From assembly GCA_027029065.1 (NCBI GenBank), contig JALVGO010000288.1, positions 1 through 46,836 of the forward strand: a DNA stretch of 46,836 nucleotides, in the 5' to 3' direction. A program made the position numbers and the translations under genes. Under the pieces are notes generated by a model. The model saw only the letters and a list, made by a program, of their open reading frames with translations. It searched no databases and had not been told where the DNA came from. Shown here one piece after another: positions 8,774 through 16,060 of the stretch. This DNA is from Sulfurovum sp. Its GTDB lineage: Bacteria > Campylobacterota > Campylobacteria > Campylobacterales > Sulfurovaceae. Numbering within the stretch: the first letter of the stretch is position 1; each line of letters opens with the position of its first letter.

Positions 8774-10306
8774 CTATCTAAAACGCTCTACCATCTCCTT
8801 GAGCACTTTTTTGTCAATCTTGACACTCTTGTCACCGCGTTTTTTGGCATAGAGTTTGCGTACCATCGCTTCGACTTCCGGGTCTTCACTCATATGCCCA
8901 TACAGAATCTTCAATGCTTCAGACTCCCTGAAAGGATGCGATGCACGTTTGAAGCGCAGCTTCTGTCCAAGATACATACTTGCCATCCCTACCCCAAACG
9001 CAAGTACCAACATCCACCAGCTGCTTGGAACCGACGTACCGGACACAACAGGAGCCTCTTGACTACTCTCTTCTTTGGGAGGCGCAATGTTACTGTGTAC
9101 TGTCCCGCTATCGCTGTTGGCAGAAGTGCCCGATGACACTGCCGAAACTGCATGTTTGGACGCTTCGACATGCACACTGTAGCCAGGGATAGTCAATGTT
9201 TTTGATGATTTGCTTAGGGGATCGTAGGCTTGAATGCTTCGCTCCGGTATGGTAAAGTCACTGTCAGCAATAAAGACAAACTTCTTGACATAGGTGCTTT
9301 TGATCTTGTCTCCAATCACTTCCGTTGTCACCTTGGCATCATCACTGTAAACCGTCACCCCGTCTATCTCATAGTTTGGCATCTCATAATCTTCCAGACT
9401 GCCGTCCCCTTCAATAGTTACAGTCAGGTTGACAGGCTTATTGGCTTTAGTTGTCACTTTATCCAGCTTGCTGTCAACATAGAAACGCCCTATCAGGTCG
9501 GCATCCTGCGGCGCAGGATCTACTTTGATATCGAGCGCGTTGGAGACAATCGGTTTCCAAATCGTACCAAAATAGCGCCCGAAAATATCGCGGCGGCTGG
9601 TATCGGCCAGTCCTATCTTCGCTGTTGCCGGTGCAATATGATATTCACCCGATCTCTCCGGTATCAGCACATAGCGAAGTTCGGTGATCTGGTGATCGCC
9701 TTTCATATAGCGTTTGGGATCATTAATCTCTTTGACCAAAAAGCCTTTAAACTCCGGACGCTGATACTGAGGATTGTCAGAGAGCCGTACATCATTCCGC
9801 AGTGCAAAAAATACCGTAACCACCAACGGCTCACCGACAATGACATGCGTTTTGTTTGCAGTCATTTTCAGACTGTACGCACCGCTCTCCACCCCTTTGG
9901 GTGCCGTTGACTTGACCACTTTCAGCGTAAGCGGCTTGGTATGATACACCTTGCCGTCAACCGTCACACTGTAAGAAGGGATCTGCATCGATTTGGTCGG
10001 TACAAATGTCAAAATGAGATTGGTTGTATGGGTAACACTGCTCTTGCCGTTGATCACCTGCATAGAGGTGTGCTGTGTCTGGCTTCTGCCAAGCACCGGC
10101 ACACCGTCTATCTGGGTAATGTTTGGAAACTCTGCACGGTCCCCCTCAGCAATGATACGAAGCTGCGCTGTATTGCCCTCCACCACTTCATGCTGTGAGA
10201 GCACCGCTTCCACACTGCCGGCATAGACCAATCCTGTAAAAAGTGTAAAGAGTACCCACAACGGCAACAGTACCCTGTAGTTTACTTTTAAGGTTTTATT
10301 TTTCAT
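8774..10306 (-). CDS. batD: BatD-like protein
   Basis: This 510-residue protein has an N-terminal signal segment ending at VYAG, then extracytoplasmic immunoglobulin-like repeats typical of BatD (VVEGNTAQLRI, then IPSYSVTVDGKVY). A single transmembrane helix lies near residue 430 (SSWWMLVLAFGVGMASMYLG), followed by a basic cytoplasmic tail. Bat proteins work with MoxR-type ATPases and VWA proteins in periplasmic stress tolerance; the exact role is not settled. AGGA precedes the ATG. The gene follows batC after a 138-bp spacer holding a large hairpin, and the DUF389 gene follows it. Confidence 0.85.
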   Translation of the reverse strand: MKNKTLKVNYRVLLPLWVLFTLFTGLVYAGSVEAVLSQHEVVEGNTAQLRIIAEGDRAEFPNITQIDGVPVLGRSQTQHTSMQVINGKSSVTHTTNLILTFVPTKSMQIPSYSVTVDGKVYHTKPLTLKVVKSTAPKGVESGAYSLKMTANKTHVIVGEPLVVTVFFALRNDVRLSDNPQYQRPEFKGFLVKEINDPKRYMKGDHQITELRYVLIPERSGEYHIAPATAKIGLADTSRRDIFGRYFGTIWKPIVSNALDIKVDPAPQDADLIGRFYVDSKLDKVTTKANKPVNLTVTIEGDGSLEDYEMPNYEIDGVTVYSDDAKVTTEVIGDKIKSTYVKKFVFIADSDFTIPERSIQAYDPLSKSSKTLTIPGYSVHVEASKHAVSAVSSGTSANSDSGTVHSNIAPPKEESSQEAPVVSGTSVPSSWWMLVLAFGVGMASMYLGQKLRFKRASHPFRESEALKILYGHMSEDPEVEAMVRKLYAKKRGDKSVKIDKKVLKEMVERFR

Positions 10307-10346
10307 ATTCTATTCCTCATCATTCTTTGATATTATTGCAAAATTA

Positions 10347-10398
10347 GGAACCGAAGGCTTTAGTCTCGCTTCACTTCGGGACTAAAGTCTCCGATTCC
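10347..10398. repeat. Long hairpin repeat between batC and batD (copy 1)
   Basis: CTTTAGTCTCG and CGGGACTAAAG form an 11-bp stem with one G-U pair. Flanking GGAACCG and CGATTCC extend the pairing. A related copy lies at 13921-13965 in the same cluster. It could attenuate transcription between batC and batD or be a mobile palindrome. Confidence 0.6.
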
Positions 10399-10444
10399 AA
10401 ACTATTTGTAAATTGATACTGATCCGACATCTTATCCCATTGCT

Positions 10445-11380
10445 TTACCACGGTCTGATATCCTTACGCTCTTTGGGTTTTCCGCCGCCCATCTGGTACA
10501 TCATCGTCGGTGTCTTTTTCTGTCCCATCTTTTTTAGCAGTCGTTTAAGCTCAGCCTGTTTGAGCTTCTCTTCTTTGCTCATCTTCTGTTTTTTGGGTGC
10601 ACCTGAAGCGGCAGATTCGTTGCCTTGTTTGTTTTGAGGCTTCTTCTCTTTTTCTGCTCCGCCTTTGGACTTGTCACCTTTCTTCTTTTGATCCTCTTTT
10701 TTCTTCTCACCCTGTTTTTGCTGCTTTTGCTGATCTTTCTTTTTATCCTGACCTTTTTTGTTGTCGTTTTGCTTCTTCTGTCCGTTCTTGTTCTGTTGGT
10801 TTTTGTTGTCGTTCTTTTTCTGATCTTTGTTCTTCTTGTTCTTTTGGTCACTCTTTTTGTTCTGATCATTCTTCTTTTGATCTTTTTGCTGTTTCTTTTG
10901 CTGATCGTTTTTCTTCTGGTTCTTGTTCTGCTTGTTCTGTTTTTGCTGCTGTTTCTTTTTCTGTTGCTGCTGTTGCTTCTTTCGTTTTGCAAGTTCAAGA
11001 TTGAAACGTGTATCCTTGTCTTCACGAATCTTTAGCGCTTTTTCATACGCTTCAATGGCTTTGTCGAGCTTGTTCTGCATAAAGTAGCTGTTACCCATAT
11101 TGTGCAGGCGCTGTGCCTCGTCAACACCTTCGCCTTTGGCTTTTTCGTACGCTTTAAGTGCCGCATCATAGTTTTTGGACTTATAGTAGGCATTCCCCGT
11201 ATCATAGGCTTTCTGCGGCACATCCTTGTCAAGTGCGTTAAAGAGTGCCGCACTCTTGCTGTAGGCTTTTGCATTGTACGCCTCATTTGCCTCTTTAATG
11301 GTTTTAAAGTCAGTCAGTCCTGCATGCAGAGGCATCCACACCAACACCAGCAGCAGTACTTTTTTAAAAACAGTTCTCAT
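10445..11380 (-). CDS. batC: TPR protein BatC-like with Lys/Gln/Asn-rich tail
   Basis: This 311-residue protein has a signal peptide (KVLLLVLVWMPLHA), then two to three TPR repeats at residues 30-115 (KAYDTGNAYYKSKNYDAALK, RLHNMGNSYFMQNKLDKAIE). About 130 residues built almost only of K, Q, N and D follow. The C-terminal 50 residues are ordinary sequence. BatC/BatE-type TPR proteins accompany the VWA proteins, probably as periplasmic scaffolds. The start overlaps the batB stop as ATGA, so translation is coupled. The A-rich low-complexity stretch produces long spurious open frames on both strands. Confidence 0.8.
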   Translation of the reverse strand: MRTVFKKVLLLVLVWMPLHAGLTDFKTIKEANEAYNAKAYSKSAALFNALDKDVPQKAYDTGNAYYKSKNYDAALKAYEKAKGEGVDEAQRLHNMGNSYFMQNKLDKAIEAYEKALKIREDKDTRFNLELAKRKKQQQQQKKKQQQKQNKQNKNQKKNDQQKKQQKDQKKNDQNKKSDQKNKKNKDQKKNDNKNQQNKNGQKKQNDNKKGQDKKKDQQKQQKQGEKKKEDQKKKGDKSKGGAEKEKKPQNKQGNESAASGAPKKQKMSKEEKLKQAELKRLLKKMGQKKTPTMMYQMGGGKPKERKDIRPW

Positions 11381-12381
11381 GACATCACTCCTTTGGCTGC
11401 ACCCTTGCGTGCACGCTGTTGAAAACGGGGAAATGAACTTAATCCGATCAGCAGCAGGAAAAGTCCTACGATCAACGGTACATAAAAGTACTCAGTCCGC
11501 TGCTTGATGACCACTTTGCCCTGCGAACGCATCTTGTACTTGGTATGGATCAGGTCTGCCAGTTTTTTCATATCATCTTTCCCGTTACCTGCGATCACGT
11601 AGGCACCGCCGTTGTCCTTGGCAAGCAGCCCCAGTGCATCGTTTCGCTGTGTAATAGCGATGGTACCGTCTTTCAGAGTCAGCGGTTTTCCATTTTCATC
11701 AAGTACAGGCGCACCCTTTTTCGTACCAACCAGTACCGCATAAAGGTCAATGTTGTTTGACTTGAGAATATCCGCAAATCCGGCAATCGCCTCTTCATCT
11801 CCGCCATCGGTAAAGAGTACAAGGATTTTTGGCTCTTTTTTCTCCAGTACTTCGGAAGCAAGATTGCCAAGGGCGCTGAAGTCTGTCGAACCCATATTGA
11901 TATAACTCTCATCCACACCACTGACCAGCATCTTCAGCGTCTCTTTGTCCGAAGTAAACGGTGCAAGGATAAAAGAGGAGTAGGCAAATGCCGCCGCCCC
12001 GATCTCATCGCTTGGCATATCGTCAAAGAACTGCATCATCTTCTTTTTGGCAAACTCAAGACGGTTGGGGTAGACATCTTTGCTGCGCATCGACCCGGAA
12101 ATATCAAGCGCGGTCAATACCGTAAGCCCCTGCACATCGACACGCTTCTCACCCTCGTTCACAACCGGACGCGCCATCGCAACGATCATAAAAAAGATCG
12201 CGCTAAAGAGAATAATATTGCGCAGTCTCTGCGGCATACTCTCATCGCCTGCACTCAGCCGTTCAAGTACCTTCGCATCAAAAATACGCGAAAGCCGCTC
12301 TTTGTTGGTCGAGACCAGCACAGCAAAAAGTACAAACGGCACGATCATCACCCAAAAGAGGTAGGGGTAGACGAACTCCAT
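11377..12381 (-). CDS. batB: VWA-domain membrane protein BatB
   Basis: This 334-residue protein has N-terminal hydrophobic helices (FVYPYLFWVMIVPFVLFAVLV and IILFSAIFFMIVAMA), a von Willebrand A domain with the MIDAS motif ALDISGSM near residue 90, and a C-terminal helix (FYVPLIVGLFLLLIGLSSF). The ATG at 12381 is preceded by GGGAGGT at good spacing. The open frame continues upstream to 12441, but that part is the dispersed composite repeat and should not be counted as protein. The ribosome-binding site lies in a hairpin (12387-12404). Confidence 0.88.
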   Translation of the reverse strand: MEFVYPYLFWVMIVPFVLFAVLVSTNKERLSRIFDAKVLERLSAGDESMPQRLRNIILFSAIFFMIVAMARPVVNEGEKRVDVQGLTVLTALDISGSMRSKDVYPNRLEFAKKKMMQFFDDMPSDEIGAAAFAYSSFILAPFTSDKETLKMLVSGVDESYINMGSTDFSALGNLASEVLEKKEPKILVLFTDGGDEEAIAGFADILKSNNIDLYAVLVGTKKGAPVLDENGKPLTLKDGTIAITQRNDALGLLAKDNGGAYVIAGNGKDDMKKLADLIHTKYKMRSQGKVVIKQRTEYFYVPLIVGLFLLLIGLSSFPRFQQRARKGAAKGVMS

Positions 12382-12385
12382 CAAT

Positions 12386-12566
12386 GCACCTCCCTTTGGA
12401 GGTGGGAGAATAGTGAATAGTGCGCCCGAACAAAGTGACAAGTGCCCTTGGGGTAAATAGTGAATAGTTTTGGTTTGCGTTGCTGTGCAACGCTTTTATT
12501 CAATAAAGGCTTTTTGTAAAAAAGCCTACCACAATTCCTCATTCCTAATTCCTCATTCCTCATTCT
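12386..12566. repeat. Composite repeat between batA and batB (copy 1)
   Basis: Modules in order on the + strand are: hairpin CACCTCC/GGAGGTG at 12387-12404; heptamers GAATAGT; a core from GCGCCCGAAC to CTTGGGGTA at 12422-12455; more GAATAGT units; a hairpin around GCGTTGC-TGT-GCAACGC; a hairpin GGCTTTTT/AAAAAGCC; and heptamers ATTCCTC/ATTCCTA at 12533-12566. A near-identical composite is at 14873-15050. Between copies the stems differ by paired changes. The right end touches the batA stop. Confidence 0.85.
12387..12404 (-). promoter_or_regulatory. Hairpin containing the batB ribosome-binding site
   Basis: In the transcript CACCUCC pairs with GGAGGUG around a 4-nt loop, seven base pairs. The 3' arm is the Shine-Dalgarno sequence of batB, five bases before its ATG. 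Folding would hide it from the ribosome. Confidence 0.55.
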
Positions 12567-13482
12567 ACACCCCTCTCTGGTTTCTAAAATAGATAAAGAG
12601 CAGCAGGCTCAGCACTGCCAAAAAAAGCGGATAGACATACAGATAGGTATGTTCTACCACTTTTTTGTTATTGAGCTTGGTTGCCTCCATCTTGTCGATT
12701 TCGTCATAGACCCGCTGCAAAGCATAGGCATTGTCTGCACCAAAAGCTTCCCCATGCCCAGCTTTTGCCAAGGCAGTCAGGTAGGCTGCATCATAGTCTC
12801 TGGGACCTCCGATACCGATGGCATAGAGTTTGATATCGCGTTTTTCAATCATACTCTTGACATCCTGGAACGGTATTTTGCTCATATTGTCCATCCCGTC
12901 AGTGAGCAAAATCACGATCTTGCTCTTTGCCTTGCTTTTGCTGAGCATATTATACGCCTGCACCAGTGCATCGTTAATAGCAGTCTTTCTTCCGGCAATA
13001 CCAAGCTTCTGCATTCTTGTGATATTGGTCAGAAACTCTTTCTCAAATGTCAGCGGAGAAGCGATAAATGCAACATCGGCAAAGGTCACCATCCCGATAC
13101 GGTCATTTTTTCGTTTCTGGATAAAATCTTCCACTACCTCTTTAACCACATCAAACTTGCTCTTAAAGATATTGTTGGGGTCAAACCCCTGCTGGCGCAT
13201 TGACCCTGAACTGTCGATCACAAGAACAATATCCCGCCCCTCTTTTTTGGAGTTGGTATAGCTCTTTGTAATAACAGGAGATGCCAGTGCCGTTACCGCT
13301 GCAACAATACCGATCCATTTAAGCCAGTTTAACAGTGTACTTTTCCGGCTCTCACCGGCAATCAGTGTCGCCACATGAGGGAAAAAGATTGCACGGCTTC
13401 TCTCTTTACACCATTTTGCACATACCAAAAAGAGCAAAATGACCAAAAATGCCAATGGGTATTCAAAACTAAATTGACTCAT
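12565..13482 (-). CDS. batA: VWA-domain membrane protein BatA
   Basis: This 305-residue protein resembles BatB: N-terminal helices (YPLAFLVILLFLVCAKW and LNWLKWIGIVAAVTALASPV), a VWA domain with MIDAS VIDSSGSM near residue 90 and LLTDGMDN near 185, and a C-terminal helix (YLYVYPLFLAVLSLLLFIYF). ATG at 13482 has AGGTGG upstream and overlaps the end of the preceding gene by 14 bp, so translation is probably coupled. The TTG at 13497 gives no useful extension. Its stop TAG is followed at once by AATGAGG heptamers. Confidence 0.88.
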   Translation of the reverse strand: MSQFSFEYPLAFLVILLFLVCAKWCKERSRAIFFPHVATLIAGESRKSTLLNWLKWIGIVAAVTALASPVITKSYTNSKKEGRDIVLVIDSSGSMRQQGFDPNNIFKSKFDVVKEVVEDFIQKRKNDRIGMVTFADVAFIASPLTFEKEFLTNITRMQKLGIAGRKTAINDALVQAYNMLSKSKAKSKIVILLTDGMDNMSKIPFQDVKSMIEKRDIKLYAIGIGGPRDYDAAYLTALAKAGHGEAFGADNAYALQRVYDEIDKMEATKLNNKKVVEHTYLYVYPLFLAVLSLLLFIYFRNQRGV

Positions 13483-13876
13483 CTGCCACCTGCACAAACA
13501 GTTTATATTGGTTCAATGTATCCTGATCGACCTGATCGACCTCTTTTTTGTATTTGTACTTTTCCAGCATCGGTTCAAGCTGGGCAAAAAGCTCTTTTCG
13601 TCTCTCATCCGTTGCCAAAAGCCTCGCATAGTGTGTCACTTCATAAGCTGCTTTTTTGCTGTTGCTCCAGTCTATGGACTTGAGTGCGGCAAGATACTCT
13701 TTTGCAAGGTTTTTCTTGCGGTTCTCCCATAGCTTTTTGGCAACAAAAAAGAAGATACCTATCCCAAGCAGCACGGCAAAGCCTATCAGCCCCCAATAGA
13801 TGTAAAAACTGCTGTCAGGGATCTCCACAAGCGGCTTGATATCCCGCAGTTGTGCCGTCAAATTCTGCTCATTCAT
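13469..13876 (-). CDS. DUF4381-like single-pass membrane protein of the Bat cluster
   Basis: This 135-residue protein has a short N-terminal segment, one transmembrane helix at about residues 27-48 (YIYWGLIGFAVLLGIGIFFF), and a basic, helical cytoplasmic tail containing YEVTHYARLLATDE. DUF4381 proteins usually sit between the DUF58 protein and BatA, as here, and are thought to join the VWA complex. AGAGGAA precedes the ATG. The family assignment rests on size, topology and context. Confidence 0.7.
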   Translation of the reverse strand: MNEQNLTAQLRDIKPLVEIPDSSFYIYWGLIGFAVLLGIGIFFFVAKKLWENRKKNLAKEYLAALKSIDWSNSKKAAYEVTHYARLLATDERRKELFAQLEPMLEKYKYKKEVDQVDQDTLNQYKLFVQVADESI

Positions 13877-13920
13877 ACGCTTTTTCCTCTCTTATCCCTA
13901 AACTTCCCGTAACATTGGTA

Positions 13921-13965
13921 ACAGATGACTTTAGCCTCGCCTTATTCGGGACTAAAGTCTCCGAC
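13921..13965. repeat. Hairpin repeat (copy 2) upstream of the DUF4381-like gene
   Basis: GACTTTAG and CTAAAGTC form an 8-bp stem, with the shared tail TTCGGGACTAAAGTCTCCG. It matches the batC-batD hairpin at 10347-10398. Confidence 0.6.
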
Positions 13966-13973
13966 TCCAAAGC

Positions 13974-14057
13974 ATTCAATAAAAGCTTTGCCTCGCAAAG
14001 CATACCGACACTATTCACTCTTCTCTCTTCTCTCTTCACTAAACCCTCATTCCTTTC
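13974..14057. repeat. Hairpin module plus heptamer array overlapping the DUF58 3' end
   Basis: The hairpin GCTTTGC-CTC-GCAAAGC near 13984-14001 is the same module as GCTTTTT/AAAAAGC in the composite repeats, with compensated bases. Heptamers of the CTCTCTT/CACTCTT type follow from about 14011. They run into the end of the DUF58 gene, whose last residues are MKGMRV. Confidence 0.7.
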
Positions 14058-14869
14058 ATCAGTTTCACCGCCGCATCTTCATGGGTATAGATCTTTGCAA
14101 ACCGGATCCCCTGCTTTTTAAACTGCCTGTAGAGTTTTTCATCATTTTTCAACAGTGCTTTTTTATACCCTTTCAGCGTACCGCTGTCAATATTTCCCTC
14201 GAAACTCTGTTTCGTTTCCATATCGATCAGACGCAGATACCCAAGCTCACTGGGGTTCTCCTCAAACCTGTCACGTACCATGACGGCAAATACATCATGT
14301 TTCTTGCTGAGCAGCTTCAGGTCGATATCTCCGACAAAATCGGAGATAATAAAAAGCAGTGCCTTCTTCTTCAAGCGGTTGTTGAGTGTTTCAACCAGCG
14401 CTTTGAAATCGGCGGGCTTCCCCAGAGGGTCGAACGCTGTCACCTCTTCCACAGCTTTGTGCACAGAAAAAAGCTTTTTACTTGGTTTGCTCAGATCATA
14501 CATCTTGTCTGCAAAAAGCATGTGTGAAAACAGATCGGCATTTTTTACAGCAGAAAACCCGATAGTGCTCACCACTTCCGCAGCAATATCACTCTTCTGC
14601 TTCACCGTTCCAAAATACATCGAACCGCTCAACATCGTCACCACAACGACATTGAGTTCACGCTCCTCTTTATAGACCTTGACAAAGGGCTTGCCAAGCT
14701 TTGCCGTCGTCTTCCAGTCTATCTTACGGACATCATCTCCGTAAATATACTCACGCAGTTCGGCAAACTCGAACCCCTCACCCTGAAAGAGCGAAGCGTT
14801 GTTGCCAAGCATATCCCCATAGACCTGCTTACGCGTCTTGAGAACAATCTTTTTAGCTGCTTTGTTCAT
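14039..14869 (-). CDS. DUF58 (VWA-like) protein of the MoxR/Bat cluster
   Basis: This 276-residue protein carries the DUF58 signature YIYGDDVRKIDWKTTAKLGK followed by FVKVYKEERELNVVV near residues 45-80. DUF58 proteins are always near MoxR ATPases and are thought to be their partners in assembling metalloenzymes or envelope complexes. ATG at 14869 has GGAGGTG about six bases upstream. The longer frame to 14968 translates the dispersed repeat. The last codons and stop lie in a heptamer array, and the ribosome-binding site lies in a hairpin. Confidence 0.85.
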   Translation of the reverse strand: MNKAAKKIVLKTRKQVYGDMLGNNASLFQGEGFEFAELREYIYGDDVRKIDWKTTAKLGKPFVKVYKEERELNVVVVTMLSGSMYFGTVKQKSDIAAEVVSTIGFSAVKNADLFSHMLFADKMYDLSKPSKKLFSVHKAVEEVTAFDPLGKPADFKALVETLNNRLKKKALLFIISDFVGDIDLKLLSKKHDVFAVMVRDRFEENPSELGYLRLIDMETKQSFEGNIDSGTLKGYKKALLKNDEKLYRQFKKQGIRFAKIYTHEDAAVKLMKGMRV

Positions 14870-14872
14870 TAG

Positions 14873-15050
14873 AACACCTCCCCTTGGAGGTGAGTTAATG
14901 GTGAATAGTGCGCCCGAACAAAGTGACAAGTGCCCTTGGGGTAAATAGTGAATAGTTTTGGTTTGCATTGCTGCGCAACGCCTCTATTCAATAAAAGCTT
15001 TTTGCAAAAAAGCATACCTTCATTCCTCATTCCTAATTCCTCATTCCTCA
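14873..15050. repeat. Composite repeat between moxR and DUF58 gene (copy 2)
   Basis: It has the same module order as 12386-12566. The hairpin CACCTCC/GGAGGTG is at 14875-14892 and the core at 14910-14943. GAATAGT heptamers, a GCATTGC/GCAACGC hairpin and GCTTTTT/AAAAAGC follow. CATTCCT-type heptamers at 15021-15050 reach the moxR stop. The two copies agree at most positions. Confidence 0.85.
14875..14892 (-). promoter_or_regulatory. Hairpin containing the DUF58 ribosome-binding site
   Basis: CACCUCC pairs with GGAGGUG over seven base pairs. The GGAGGUG arm is the Shine-Dalgarno of the DUF58 gene, as at batB. Confidence 0.55.
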
Positions 15051-15995
15051 CGGGATTGGTACTGCCGTTAAGATTTTCTCAATGATCTGATCCTGCGTCA
15101 CCTCTTCTGCCAACGCTTCATAGCTCAGGATAATGCGGTGTCGCAACACCTCTTTGGCAATATAGGCGATCTCGATGGGTGATACGTAATCCTGTCCTTT
15201 GAGGTAGGCAATGGCACGGCTGGCTTTGTACATATCGATACTTGCACGCGGGCTGGCACCAAACTCGATAAACGGTGCAAGCTCTTCAAGTCCGTACGCT
15301 TTAGGGTCACGGGTAGCGGCGACCAGTTCAATGATGTAGCGTTCCACCTCTTCATCCATATGGACATCCATCGCCTCTTGTCGGATCTTCTCAATGTCCT
15401 CTTTGGTCGCTACCTGCTCTATCTCGCCAAAAGCATTGTTTGCCACACGGCGGGCGATCTCAAGCTCTTCCTCTTTGGTGTTGTACCCCACAACCACTTT
15501 CATCATAAAACGGTCAAGCTGTGCCTCGGGAAGCTCATACGCTCCTTCCTGCTCGACAGGGTTTTGCGTTGCCATAACTAGGAACGGCAGGTCGATCTTG
15601 AAGGTCTCATCCCCAATGGTCACCTGACGCTCCTGCATCACTTCCAGCAGTGCCGACTGTACTTTCGCCGGTGCACGGTTGATCTCATCTGCAAGCAGCA
15701 GGTTGGTAAAGACAGGTCCCTGTTTGATTTTGAAGCTGTTGTTGGAAGGATCGTATATCTCTGTACCGATGATGTCTGATGGCAGCAGATCCGGGGTGAA
15801 CTGCACCCGTTTAAAGTCCAGACCAAGACTTTTTGCCAGTGCGTTAACCGTCGTAGTCTTTGCAAGTCCGGGAACACCTTCAAGTAGAATGTGCCCGCGG
15901 CACAGCAGTCCCGCAAGTAGCCCCTCTACCATCTTCTCCTGACCGACAACGACCTTTGCCATTTCCTGTTTGATATTTTGAATGATTTGACTCAA
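15048..15995 (-). CDS. moxR: MoxR-family AAA+ ATPase
   Basis: This 315-residue cytoplasmic chaperone-like ATPase leads the Bat cluster. It has Walker A GVPGLAKT near residue 40, Walker B LLLADEINRAP near 103, sensor MATQNPVEQEGAYELPEAQ and the C-terminal lid. MoxR proteins act with VWA/DUF58 partners. I chose TTG at 15995 because AGGAG stands six bases before it; the next in-frame ATG (residue 12) would cut into the first helix. Both the AGGAG and the TTG lie in a strong predicted hairpin. The stop TGA merges with GGAATGAGG heptamers. Confidence 0.9.
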   Translation of the reverse strand: MSQIIQNIKQEMAKVVVGQEKMVEGLLAGLLCRGHILLEGVPGLAKTTTVNALAKSLGLDFKRVQFTPDLLPSDIIGTEIYDPSNNSFKIKQGPVFTNLLLADEINRAPAKVQSALLEVMQERQVTIGDETFKIDLPFLVMATQNPVEQEGAYELPEAQLDRFMMKVVVGYNTKEEELEIARRVANNAFGEIEQVATKEDIEKIRQEAMDVHMDEEVERYIIELVAATRDPKAYGLEELAPFIEFGASPRASIDMYKASRAIAYLKGQDYVSPIEIAYIAKEVLRHRIILSYEALAEEVTQDQIIEKILTAVPIP

Positions 15996-16038
15996 GTGTA
16001 ACTCCTGAATAGTATTAATTAATAGGAGTATACTTGAG
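15991..16038 (-). promoter_or_regulatory. Hairpin enclosing the moxR Shine-Dalgarno and start codon
   Basis: In the moxR leader CTCAAGTATACTCCT pairs with AGGAGTTACACTTGAG: seven bp, a short internal loop with two pairs, then five bp, around a 16-nt AT-rich loop. The 3' arm holds both AGGAG and the TTG start. It could be a translational switch or, as DNA, an operator dyad. Confidence 0.55.
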
Positions 16039-16060
16039 TGAGGTAAACTAAAGTTAAACG

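Noticed and set aside
10579..11035. Long low-complexity open frames over the batC tail
   Set aside because: They arise because A-rich repeated codons stay open in several frames; the TPR-containing frame is the gene.
12381..12563. Minus-strand open frame starting MRNEELGMRN
   Set aside because: It is a translation of the heptamer and core repeat. The same peptide appears from the second copy at 14869-15051, and the real batB start lies downstream with a good ribosome-binding site.
12533..15050. Possible CRISPR-like repeats
   Set aside because: The direct repeats are 7-nt tandem units without unique spacers of constant length, and no cas genes are present.
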